Assembly: GCF_954871325.1 (NCBI RefSeq)
Contig: NC_088775.1
Coordinates: 86,157,561 to 86,221,560, forward strand
Source of the DNA: Gordionus sp. m RMFG-2023
Taxonomy: Eukaryota > Nematomorpha > Gordioida > Chordodea > Parachordodidae
Length of the DNA stretch: 64,000 nt
Direction of reading: 5' to 3'
Made by a program: the position numbers and the translations under genes. Shown here piece after piece: positions 49,380 through 60,483 of the stretch. Position 1 is the stretch's first letter; each line of letters starts with the position of its first letter. The notes below the pieces were generated by a model. It worked only from the letters and a program-made list of their open reading frames with translations, was not told the DNA's origin and did not search any database.

Positions 49380-50215
49380 AAAGAAATTGCAAGCTTGTCA
49401 ACGAGATCGAGTCTCCGCTCAAGCAGTAACAGCTTTTATGGAGCTAGAAAAGCCGATTATTAATGCTATTACTAAAATATCACAATGGCTTGAAAGTAAT
49501 ATTTCCTCAGAATCAAGAAAATTATTGGATTCAATACTATTCCATATTTCTTTTCTCATTAGAATGCATTATTTAATTATACAACTATTTTATGTAATAC
49601 TTTTCAAAAACATGACATTTGACTTAATTAAGAAGATGAGAATAGCGGAGAGCATTTTTTTTTAGAAATCAAGCAAATTAGAGCTAGTGTTGAGAAGAAT
49701 TACATATTTTATATGTTATTGTTGACCCAAAAGCGAGCTATACGTGTTTATTATTTGCCCCCCTCTACTTGTAGCAAGCAAGCTCATCGTCAAAACATTA
49801 ACATAGGATCAGTAGAAGAGTATTATAAAAAAAATGTCCTCTCTCTTAGATACATTTATAACCCAAATAAATGAATGGTTTTTAATTCATCATGCAGCAC
49901 TTACAAATCCGCAGATATTACTTCTACAAAAGCCTTTCCAACCTTTTTTAGATGGTGAAAGAAAAATAAATAAATATTTGTTAGATTTTCATAATGAAGA
50001 TGTTAAAATATCTTATGATGCCTTATTAGCTGAATAACTATGATTAAAAGATTAACTATGGTTGATACAGTCCTAAAAAATGCTATGGATGCTTTGCATC
50101 ATTTCAAACACATTTTAGATTATATTCCCAATGTATTAAAATGGTTATATATATATATTAGCAACTCTTCCCATTAGTAAACTAATGAGAGAACATTCTC
50201 TTTTTTAAAGTATAA
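49380..50215 (+). pseudogene. Decayed hAT transposase (SVEEYYKK / ERTFSFLK type)
   Basis: Pieces in three frames follow the order of hAT transposases related to the THAP/DUF4371 group: 49387-49665 (helical, unrecognised), then CSKQAHRQNINIGSVEEYYKK near 49768, LDTFITQINEWF in 49834-50037, IPNVLKWLYI near 50127, and a C-terminal dimerisation remnant reading TLPIS in one frame and ERTFSFLK in another near 50165-50215. Several frameshifts and stops make it non-functional. It interrupts unit E between 49158 and 51050. The left end of the element could not be located. Confidence 0.7.
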
Positions 50216-50225
50216 CAGAGCCCTG

Positions 50226-50542
50226 CAGAGGTACCATTTGCAGGGCACTGCCCAGATTTTAAAAAAAAAATTTTTTCGGCCCGATTTTTTTTAAAAAGAT
50301 TTTCAGGCCCGGCCCGAATTTTTTTTAAAAATATTATATTTATTTTTGATTTTTATAGCTAATAATGGCGATTTCAAATTTTAGAATATACAGCTAGGCC
50401 CGGATATTTTTTTAAACAAATTTTGAGGCCCAGCCCAGGTAATTTTTTAAAAAAAATTTCTACCGGCCCGGGTTGTTAAAAAAATTAAAATATGGTCCGG
50501 CTCGGAGGCCGGGCCTGCAAGTCTTTAAAAAACATACCTATG
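50226..50542. repeat. GC-island/A-T-run degenerate inverted repeat (hAT end or MITE)
   Basis: It starts CAGAGGTACCATTTGCAGGG and ends CCTGCAAG...CATACCTATG, read inward as CATAGGTATG. The interior alternates GGCCCGG or GCCCGGCCCG islands with long A/T runs. It follows the transposase directly and may be that element's 3' terminal region. The 8-mers beside these tips do not match, so the limits are uncertain. Confidence 0.5.
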
Positions 50543-52439
50543 AAATAAAACTTTTGAAAGTAGATTGAATGATTTCGATCTTTTGAATATTCATAGGTAT
50601 TTAATGCCAAGCAAGGATAGATAATTGAAAAATTAGCTCAAAACATAAAAAATATAAATATTCCTAAGAAACTTTTTGTATATTAATTTATATTTCCAAC
50701 ATTTAAATTTTTTATACTTTATATATTTTAAAGGCTCAAAAAATTCAAATTTCAATTTTGGGTCATTTAAGTGATTCATGTGGTTATATTCACTTTATAT
50801 TTTATAATTCACATTTATTTTATAGTTTTTCAATGCCGGTATATATATAATTTTTTTGTAATTTACATTAATTTAAAATTGTGTATTAGAAAAGTTATTA
50901 GTCTTAATAAATTAATGCTTATTATTCATATCATATCAATAAATATTCAAATAAAGTAACCATGACCGGAAATTTTTTTTAATTAACAATAATATTTCTT
51001 AAAAAAATTTATTATCCCCCCCCCTCCCCCAGACTAAATTCCTGCATACGCACCTAATCTCACATAACAAATAGAGTTATTACGAAGTTATGACTAATTA
51101 TACCGTAATATCACTTCATGTCAAATATAACATGCCAGTTTAAAGGTTCAATAAGATGTGAAATCATTTAACTAGTATACTCTCACATCCCTATGTCCTT
51201 ATTCTTCGGGTAGATAACTTATGTAAAAATTTTTAAACTTGCAAATTGTGACAAAAATAATAAATGGCCTCTTTCTTTATAGAGTACACCAGACAACGAA
51301 GATAAACTAATTGCTTATTTGAAAGTTACACATGTGGAACAAAGGTAGAAGTATATATATTCTCGATTCATCGTTGACATTTTTCTACTAAGAACATTTG
51401 CTGGTTATCAGATCCACAATGGCTTTTCATTGTTCAAATCTTTAAAGGAAATAATATTAATTATGTTGTATTCTATTATGGATCCCCTGTATCACAGAGA
51501 TAAGTATATGTGGACCAGCTTCTTCTGTGGGATCTTCTTTATTGACCATAGAAATATCAAGGGCTTATAATCGATATCGAAGTATTTTTCACATTTTAGA
51601 TGAGCCACATGATGCCTCCATTTTTGGTATTTTTTTTCGCTTATTTCTTTTCAAAAAGGTTATTTTGTTATATAAAATGATAATATTGAAACTGTAAGCA
51701 CTGTGTTTTTTTATTTATTCAGGCAACATCATATGATTATAATGTTTCTTAGTTTTATTCTCACAGATGGGATTAAGTGATTTAGCTATCCCAAACATTG
51801 AGCATCAATATTTAAAACTATTGACTTGATCGCGATATAATTGTCTATCGCTATAATTTGGAAATAAAAAGAAAATTCCAATTATTTTAATAATATCTTC
51901 TAATATTTTATTTGTATTTTTATTTCGTAAATGCGTTAATTATGCTCGACAGGACTTACTGTAAAAATATCATCCGCCTAAACTTAAGAGGGCTTTGGGT
52001 AATTTCTTTATTTTATAATCAGCAGCCTTTTAAGAGGACTTTGGTAACTTAATCAGCAAGCTTCACTTGAAAGGGTTTGGTAATTCCTTACACACTTAAC
52101 TTTTATAAATATAAAAATAATATACAAGTTCAAGTCCAATAATTTATATATTAATACTATTTTTTTTTTTCTACAGATAATATATAACATTCTCTATATG
52201 TGAAAACAAAATAATTTATTATTGGTCTTCTAAAAATGAAATAATAATATTTCCTTTTTTCCCCGTTTTTTTCGACCTTATAAATATATATATATTTTTT
52301 TAAAAAAAACGAATGATAAAAATTAATTAATTATAAAATTCCTTTTAATAAAAAAAACAAATAATACAATCAAACTTTCCCAACCGAAATTTCTAATAAC
52401 TTGGAATCCCTTATAAAAAAACCACAAAATAGTCTTAAC
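50543..52439. other. AT-rich spacer, no recognised gene
   Basis: The end of unit E (51050-51140) lies here, with a C-run near 51017-51029. The rest is low-complexity with no frame of recognisable similarity. Confidence 0.45.
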
Positions 52440-52880
52440 CCTTCCGATATAAGCGATATACAACTTCTTCAACTAAACGATAAATATGGCGGGCATGGCT
52501 CTAGGCACTTCCAAGCCTAACCCTTGATAATCTCTTAAACAATGACCAATTGAGAGTTACCATAGGATTTAGACTTGGATGCTCGCTTACACATTCACAC
52601 ACTTGCCACCTTTGCAACCTACCCGTTCAACCAAACGCAAGACACGGCCTAAATTGCTCTCGGAGCCAAGGTCGCCACCTCCGGCATAAAGCTATAAATA
52701 AAATTATCCATAACGCTCTTAATAAGGCTAAAATACCTAACATCCTAGAACCAACAAACCTCTCTTTACAAGATGGTCTCAGACCTGACGGTTTAACCTG
52801 CACCCCATGGTCCAATGAGAAATCCCTAATTTGGGAAGCAACCTGCGTCTCTTCCTTTCCCTCATCTTAATTCAAACCCT
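52440..52880 (+). mobile_element. LINE fragment, C-terminal end of pol ORF
   Basis: The frame runs from NNDQLRVTIGFRLGC through HTCHLCNLPV, ARHGLNCSRSQGRHLRH, INKIIHNALNKA, ILEPTNLSLQDGLRPDGL, TPWSNEKSLIWEATCV. This pattern (Cys/His knuckle, HGL.C...GR..RH, LEP..L..DG.RPDG.T..PW, L.W..TC) is the conserved tail of a LINE pol family common in aquatic invertebrates. Codon composition is much less AT-rich than the surroundings. Only the 3' end is present, as expected of 5'-truncated insertion. Confidence 0.8.
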
Positions 52881-53514
52881 ATTACTAGCGGGGAAAATAA
52901 ATAAATACTCAATACTAAATAACTTTATTATTCAACCTATAGTCATTTCAACTAATGCAATTTCTCACAATCAACATATTTTATTTTAGCACGTAAAATT
53001 TTTAACATTACATAGAAATACGCGAATCTATTTTTCTTAAACAAAAACTCCAATTAAATTTTTAAACATAATAATACCTGTTTTTTAGGAACATTTTTAC
53101 TATAAGCTCTTTTTGAGCCATCGATATTTTTAAAATATACATTCTCTTTTAATATATGTATATATTCATTTTTTATTTTGTATTTTGTTTACATGTTTTA
53201 AAGATAAATGAATAATAAAAAACTTATTAAATTAAAAAAAAAATTTAATCAATTCAACATAATAGTTTTCTTTAAATAATTTAATAAAACAATTAACTAC
53301 TAATAATCCAAATTTTTATTTAATTATATTTAGTACTCACGATACGGATGATACTCCAAAAACTTTTTCTGGATCCCGAAATACGTAATTAAGCCATTAA
53401 TTTCAGAAGTGCTTTATTAAAGCTTTGATTGACAAAAAATTTTACTGGCAGCCTATTGCAATAATACCACTTACACAATTTTAAAAACTGTGTCTGAACA
53501 ACATAAATATTAGA

Positions 53515-53640
53515 GACCTACAAAGGTACCAATTGCTCGGTTCGGGATTGTTATAAAAAATTTCGACTTTGCCTGGGTTAATATAAAAAAATTTCTGTTT
53601 AAAAAAAAAATTTATATTACCTTACCGTCGTTTTCAGCAA
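53515..53640. repeat. MITE-end-like segment (CAAAGGTACCAATTGC...)
   Basis: ACAAAGGTACCAATTGCTCGG resembles the start at 50226 (CAGAGGTACCATTTGCAGGG) and is followed by alternating GC islands and A/T runs. The other end was not found. Confidence 0.35.
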
Positions 53641-53649
53641 AGGGAGAGG

Positions 53650-54038
53650 TCAATTATTGGTATGGAGCTACTCAGCATTGACCCCCTGACCCAATTCAAA
53701 CATCATTGATCACAAGGAACAACTTAAAATCTAAAAATACACAGAAATTTTAAATGACCATTGTTTCATTCCTATCAATTTAACCACCTGTTACATTTGG
53801 CGAACTTGTCCTAGCATTCTTTAAAAATCTAGACTCACAAATCATAAAATTCTTGGAAAAACCTCTAGAAGGGTTTTTTATCCGACAAAGGTTGGCCATA
53901 GCGATCCTTAAAGCGAACTACATTAGTTCTGATGGATGTTTACTTTCAGCTCTCGTAGACTCTTTATACTTATTAATATTTTCTCACTATATACCATCCC
54001 CGCTCTTTCTACCGTTTTTGATATATGTTATGTTTTAA
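53650..54038 (+). mobile_element. Possible LINE fragment (middle of pol)
   Basis: The frame at 53853-54038 begins EGFFIRQRLAIAILKANYISSDG, similar to the FLFQRxSxAIQRxN segment found between RT and the C-terminal knuckle in the LINE family seen at 52440 and 55090. The composition is richer than the surroundings. It is short and degenerate, so the call is weak. Confidence 0.3.
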
Positions 54039-54110
54039 TTTTTTTTTTACATATTTTGTAAATTCCGTTTTAATAGTTTTATATAAGATTTTTTTTATTA
54101 ACTTATAATT

Positions 54111-54495
54111 TAATATATGTGTCATATGGGGATATGGAATCCGTGGGGATTCGGAATCTCTTGACTTTAAATACTTTGTCGAGGTCTATTTATAAAATTT
54201 TAAAAACTAACCGAAAATGTAATCTAGCATGTGTAGAGTATTTACCCTATATATTTCAGCCATAAACATTTTGGTTTTTAATTTATATGAAAAAATTAAT
54301 ATAAATTAGTAGTAGTTCTAAAGTTCATTGCGAAATTTTTTGAAATTTACAGTTTTGATACTCTATACATGCCGAAATACAATTTCTGTAAAATCAGATT
54401 TTAAAAATCTAAAAATCGCTTTTAGTAAATGATTTAAAATTGAGAAATTCCGAATCTTCACGGATTCCATATCCCCATACGACATATGTATTAAT
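54111..54495. mobile_element. MITE with about 57-bp terminal inverted repeats
   Basis: The left arm carries ATGGGGATATGGAATCCGTG, then GGGATTCGGAATCTCTTGAC. The right arm is its inverse (GAGAAATTCCGAATC, then CACGGATTCCATATCCCCAT). A second inner inverted pair (AGCATGTGTAGAGTATTTAC and GATACTCTATACATGCCG) lies closer to the centre. It is about 380 bp, non-coding, with target duplication unclear (ATATGTG/ATATGTA candidate). Diverged relics of its inner half occur in the 3' flanks of the GPCR units. Confidence 0.8.
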
Positions 54496-55089
54496 TTTGA
54501 ATATTAAAATTTTCTTCCTATATATTTTCGTTTTTCAATTTATGTGATAAAAATATTTTTTTATTATTCAAAATGATAAATAAGATGGATTAATATGGCT
54601 AATGGATTTTTGTTTTCCCAAAGAATAATATTATATAATACTATAATTATTACGATTAATAATATTTTAATGATAATTGATCTTGACAGTTGTAAAAAAA
54701 TTTTTTAAATTCTCGACTATAATTATTAAAGACGATATTTTTTTAAAAAAATTATAACATAAACAATATTAATTTTTTTTTTTTTAAGTATTTCATAAAA
54801 TTTTATTTTTAATAACTATTTCAAAAATTATATAGTATGATAATCTAAAAATATTAAAAAACAAAGAAAACTAAGTGGGAAAAAAGATTCCTTTTTACGA
54901 TTTCGAATCGGATTTTTTGTTTGAGGAGTAGGGACTCGTTTTTAAACCCTGTCCTTATTAAAAATTTTCTATGAAATTGATTTAAAAATTTTAAGGATTG
55001 GGGACCGGGTTTCTCAAAACACTTAAATTTGAGTAATAAAAATAGAGTTTAGGAGGGAACTGTATTTATTGCATTTTTTTTATCTCTTG

Positions 55090-56230
55090 AAAAGGGTCCG
55101 AGTCTATTAAAACATCCCAGACAAGTCTTTTGCCACAGAGCTAAGATGTTAAACATCGGGACGCTTACCATCCTCATTTAGGAGACCTAAGGGCTCCAAA
55201 CTATTGGAGAAACCGGCCGAAATCGAAGTTTTACCAATCAACCTATTTAGATTGTCGTCGCAAAAAACGGTTATTGACTTTGAGACAAGAAAAACAATGT
55301 CTAGAAAATGGATCAACATGCTTATTGCAGAGAGCGCAGATGCCAACAGACGGGATAAGACACCCTAACCTATGGCCAATGGAAATTGAAACTCATTGTT
55401 TGTAAGTAACATTTTTTTTTTATCATTAGGGATCGCATCTTTTTGCGTTTCTGAGTAGTTGAAGGATTGGGACACAAATAAAGTTTTTCAAATGCACATT
55501 GAAGTATGGGAATTAGAAAGCTCTTTAAATGAATTGACACTGGGTGCTCAGATCTTTGGAGAACTAGAGTAAGCCGAGATTGTTTGGCCGAGGTTAAAAA
55601 GGGATCGTTCAACTCGATAAGCTAGGAAATAGAGTGATTAAAGAATATCCATGAAGTAAGGAAACAAGCAATTGCCCTTAAAATGGGGGATGAAAATACA
55701 AGTCCTCCCTGGTATATTGGCAGAGAGGCAAATGACCAATTAAAATCGGAAAATTTTAAGACTATAAGGGACAATAAAATGTTTAAATTTTAATTCGAAG
55801 AACATAATTAGGGAATTATATTGAAAAGCCGAGGAAGATTTAAAGATGTGTAAGAATTTAGGTAAGGAAAAAACATTTTTTGATGAGAAAAAAAAATAAT
55901 GCTTGGGAAGATGAGGAAGTTAAGCGAATTAAAAAGAGATTGAATCAAATTGTCAAAAAAATTTATAAGAGAACCTAACCGTGCGGAGTGATTTTAAAAT
56001 CTGGGGGAGTGTAAAATATTTAATGTTGAGGGAAGATATTTCACATTCTTTTCTATTTAAGGAAAGACCAATTTTCGAAGCTTCTATTTCAACGTATTCG
56101 ATGGCAGACAAAACATTGGGTAAAGACCCGTCAAGAGCCATCTCGAGAAACCATAAATTAAGGTCTAATTTGAAATCAGGCTTTAAATTCTTGATCAAAT
56201 TTTTAATTTTTTATTTGAATAAAATATAAT
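55090..56230 (-). mobile_element. LINE fragment, 3' half of pol (same family as 52440)
   Basis: On the minus strand, 56198-55953 reads an RT segment, DLNLWFLEMALDGSLPNVLS then EASKIGLSLNRKECEI (cf. NLWYLDDGxLGGxPExVL...EASKIGLxLNxxKCE); the second Asp of the catalytic pair is disrupted. The middle region (55612-55370, SAKQSRLTLVLQRSEHPVS) follows. Then comes the C-terminal tail 55346-55149 (NRLIGKTSISAGFSNSLEPL then NEDGKRPDV), matching LEP..L..DG.RPDG at 52740. There are frameshifts and stops between the pieces, so it is dead. It is the opposite orientation to the copy at 52440. Confidence 0.75.
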
Positions 56231-58249
56231 TTGATTGCAAGTTCATTATATAAATCTATAAAATAATATATATTATTATTTTTATATATAAAAAATTTTT
56301 ATTCTTAAATTCTGCCAATATTATGGTAATATACTTTTATAATTATCTTCTTTATTAAATGGTAAAAGAAGATTTTTCTTTCATTATCAAAATCATCGTC
56401 TACATGACAGAATATTCACTGGATCCAAACCCCTCTCAAAAACATATACCCCCTATAAAGATTTTGCCACCTTCAATAGCGATATTCCGACATTATAAAA
56501 TACACCTATTTAATAAGAATTGTACTCCCTTCATAACTTAAAAAAAAGAACTCAAATAATTACTTTTTACTGCCAACTATCAAAATATTGTGAATGTAAA
56601 AGAGTTATTTTTTATAACATGAATTAAAAACTCCCTCATTTATAATTACTGTATTATTATAGTATAATGTTTAGCACGAATAGGATTTTACTGATAAAAT
56701 TTTTAACTCTTTTAAATTATATTTAAGAGGTTAGAAAAAATGATCCAGAAATAGTTTTATTTGGAAAATAATGTCTATGATTGTGTGTCATATATAAATT
56801 TCGTTAATGTTAGCAATATTGTTGTATTATAATAGGTCCATAATAAAAGTATTAATTTTTACAGCAATACATTTTCCCCTATTTACTATAAAAATAGATA
56901 ACCCTCCATTAAATCTATGCTACCCCTAGTCTTCATTATATTCTACCCCTTACCTCTCTCAAAAATATTTGAATTTAAACTATTCCTACTTCTCCCACTC
57001 ATGTAGATGATCGCCAAAATATTGAAATAGCTAAATATAAAATATATTTTTAATGAATATAAAGATTTTATGCTATTATAAATCATTCACGAAACATTTT
57101 TTCCATAATAATATATAAAAATATTTCCATGCAAAATTTATAAAATGATATTAGCTCTAAAAATTTGATAAATTGATATTTGAAAAAATGCAATTAAATT
57201 TTTTAAAACTATTTAATATTTAGAGGTATTTATCACTCGTTTATCGCTTGGATAGGTATTAAAATTGAATAAATTTACAATAAAAAATTACCACTTTAGA
57301 CAGTGTGCAAGTATCAGATTCTTAAGCCTAGATAGTATATTTCTAAGGTGGGGAGGGGGGTACACTATTAAGTAGATAATTCTCAATATTTTTTATCTGA
57401 GGTCCTTAAACCCATATATTTCATGCCATGTTATATTTTTTAAAGAATAATTTATGTTCTCCTCAAATTTTATTCTTTTATATAAATAAGTTTTTACCTA
57501 AAACATTATTTCTTTAATATCAAATTTTTAAAGTTTAAATTTTTTTATTGTTTATAGTGATATTATATATATATATCTGGGAGAAAATTGGATGTAGGGT
57601 TTGTAGGGGGAGGGCTTTTATTAGGAATTTTACTTTGTCAATCAGACTGAAATTGAATGATAGCTTTTTCTAAATTATCGAGAATTTTTAGTAATTCCAC
57701 TAACATTGATAAGTCTATTACTTATAATCTTTCGGATTCACTGTGTTCTCTTAAGAGTTTTTAATATTTCTTCATGACGAGAATAAACGCTGCTTGGCAT
57801 ATTGTATTTGGTGTTTCAGCTGACCTCTACATCCTGTTTTATTTTAAGTGTTGGCATTACTTTATTTTAAATGACCTACTAATCTCTTAGTTATTTCTAT
57901 AGTTAATTTGTAGAAGGGACATTACTATTTAAATGATCATGCTTGAATGCATTTCTTATGGTGGTATTCAGTAAATGGGGTAGTGCATTTTAAACAGATT
58001 TCAATTCTAAATCATATTTTTGTCAATAAAATTATTTAAAAAGTACTCTTTGTTCAAACTGAAATTATGAAAAATCTTCATAATTGATCCCTAACTACTT
58101 TGCTAGTTTTTAAGATCTCCTTTAATCAAAGAAAGAAAGAAAGAAAGAAGAATATAATTAGCTAAACAATTTTCCATTTTTCCTTTATAGATGCTAATTG
58201 GCGTTATGAAAGAATTTTGTTATGGTAATAGCACCATAATATCGGTGGA
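56231..58249. other. AT-rich spacer, no recognised gene
   Basis: Low-complexity DNA with a GAAA microsatellite at about 58130-58150 and a G-run near 57350. Nothing coding or structural can be supported. Confidence 0.45.
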
Positions 58250-58460
58250 AGCAGCTATAAAACAATATTTACTAATTGTCAATCTCAACTAATAAATATA
58301 AATGGTATAAATAATAAACTAGCGGTTCTCTTAAAATGGATGGCTGATGAAAAACAGATATTATCAATATACAGGAAACCTATAGACACGGGAAATACAA
58401 CGACTTTATTTAATGATTGCATCATGGAGTTCAGTGAAAACCACCAATAATTGTTATGGA
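58250..58460 (+). mobile_element. LINE fragment, AP-endonuclease start
   Basis: The plus strand reads NINGINNKLAVLLKWM and, after one frameshift, TDIINIQETYRHGKYNDFI. This corresponds to the opening of an AP-endonuclease domain (N.NGL..K...L..W....K.DII.IQET), with the catalytic Glu of IQET present. It is a short fragment, clade undetermined. Confidence 0.5.
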
Positions 58461-58929
58461 ATATGGTTTCTAATAAAATAAGAAATTAACAAAATATATA
58501 TATAAATTCATAAATATATAAGGAAGCTAGTAGAAGGCTCTTCAAAATAAAATTTTTAAAATAGAAAATATCTTTTTCTACATAGAGACATATCATTACC
58601 TTCGAAATCGACTTTTTTATATCTGATCTTTATGGATGATTTTACGATGTAAAATGTATGTCCAATTTTTTGGGGTTTCTCAAACAGAACATAAAACAGA
58701 TCCAATCTACCGATTGGGTGAAAAAATTGAAATGAGCTGCTAATACTTGAGGTTAAGCTAAGTTTTAAAGAACTTGACAGAATAGTAGGCACATTCATAG
58801 ATAACTCATATTAAAATCGGTTTATAAATGTTGGCTTGGTTTCAAAGGTGATATATTCAAGGTATGCATAAGATGCTAATCCGTTAATTCTATTAATTAA
58901 AAAAATACTATATTAAATTATATTGTTTT

Positions 58930-59050
58930 ATCTTTCTAGCATCTGATATGGAATATTTAGAAAAAGATAACTTACCATGGGACATTCGTTATGGTGGAGA
59001 GCAAATTAAACGACTTTGTTTCAAAATTGTATTAACACAATACCATGTAA
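58930..59050 (+). other. Exon-like conserved block, copy 2 (unidentified open frame)
   Basis: After a pyrimidine-rich tract ending TTTCTAG, a frame reads SDMEYLEKDNLPWDIRYGG, EQIKRLCFKIVLTQYHVIVRM, then a stop; after the stop, further open sequence GWLTSYECQGLENILYKLGL follows. An acceptor-like site, balanced composition and retention in two units suggest an old exon or a transposon coding piece. I do not recognise the family. The copy at 45233 is frameshifted. It lies about 1.4 kb beyond the 3' end of the receptor, on the opposite strand. Confidence 0.35.
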
Positions 59051-60483
59051 TAGTGCGAATGTGAGGATGGCTTACATCTTATGAATGCCAAGGATTAGAA
59101 AATATTTTATACAAACTTGGACTATAATTGAAGCACTTTTGATGGTATAATGATATATAATTCGCATCCTTCCATTAGTTCAGTCAAAATAGTTTCGACC
59201 CCGATGATACTTTTGAATCCGTATTGTAAATGGAAGAAAATAACAAAGGTCAATATGACGAATTTGCCGGCCAAGGAGGTATTTTGTTAATTTATTCAAC
59301 TATAAGTAATGATTATTTTAATTTAATGATAAGTATTATTATTATAAATAAAAAAGATTTAACAATAATTGGTATCATGTAATATTACTAATAAAATAAA
59401 AAACAATTATTATGTTATTTATATATATTTTATAACTGTGTTAATATTTATAATTTAAGTAGTGCATGAAAAAGGGGGTAAGTGGTTATATTTGCAACAA
59501 AAAAAATAAATACTTGCATCAATCAAAGCTAAGAAAATGTCCCTGATGTCAGCGATGTAACAATTTTTCATGGAAGCCTTCTGCAAATAAATTTTGGAAA
59601 AAATTGGTTTATTTAAATAGTATATATCAATCAAATATAACAAATTTAATATTTATAAAAAAAAACTTTTACACATCAAATTTAAATTTAATAGTAAATT
59701 TTAAATGAGTTCGCACAATTAAGAATATAATGAAAATAAATTATATAGAAATATGATATATTATTTTTTTCCATATTTCTAAGTTAATTGAGAAATTGAG
59801 TATCCGTAACCTAGCTAAAATTTATTCAAGAGGGGAGTTTCAGCGTTTTTTTTGAATACTACGCCGCGATTTTGCGCTAACCGTGAATGCATGATATTTC
59901 ATCTGCGATAATGGTTTCATGATAATGCATTGGCTTTAATGAATTTGCGATATTGTTTTCGAATTGCTATCATATATTTTGGGAATATTTTTGCAGTATT
60001 GACGCGATACAATTTCATAGTATATTGAGTTACCCATTTAGTTCATAAAATTTAATTTTGTGTAAATTAAATAAAATATAATTATGGCAAAAATTGATTT
60101 ATAATTTATGTATACTCTACAGCTTGTTAGAATAAAATCAGATTATTTAGTAACTAAAATTGATCTTCGTAAATGATTTAAAATTTAGAGATTCTTAATT
60201 TTAGAGGGTTACATATCACAATATAACAAAATATGTACTACTCGAAATATTAATAAAAAACCTATTACTTACTTAAATTATAATGAGAATAAAAATAAAA
60301 TCAGTAAAAAAAAATTTTTTTTCACAAAATATTTATCTTTAATTATTCATTTTATATGCCATTATAAGAGATTTTGTGAAATTCGTTACAGGTTACATAA
60401 CAATAATTTGATAGGATAGGAGTATTAAAGCATCAATTGGATTAGATTGCATAAAAGAACGATATTTTTGGAAGTAATCCATT

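Larger units (their letters stand above)
45165..51140. repeat. Segmental duplication unit E (GPCR 3, with hAT insertions)
   Basis: It aligns with unit F over 45180-48520 (58880-62262 in F): the exon-like block, the CCGGCCAAG segment, TACTACGCCGCGATTT near 45995 (59860 in F), the receptor and the upstream flank. It then continues with the block also seen in units D and G (48840-49158, resuming 51050-51140). The gap 49160-51050 holds a decayed hAT transposase. E and F are the most similar pair after A/B. Confidence 0.7.

Noticed and set aside
50226-50542. Complete MITE with target duplication
   Set aside because: Tips CAGAGGTA/CATAGGTA are plausible, but the flanking 8-mers (GAGCCCTG and AAATAAAA) do not match, so it is left as a repeat of uncertain limits.
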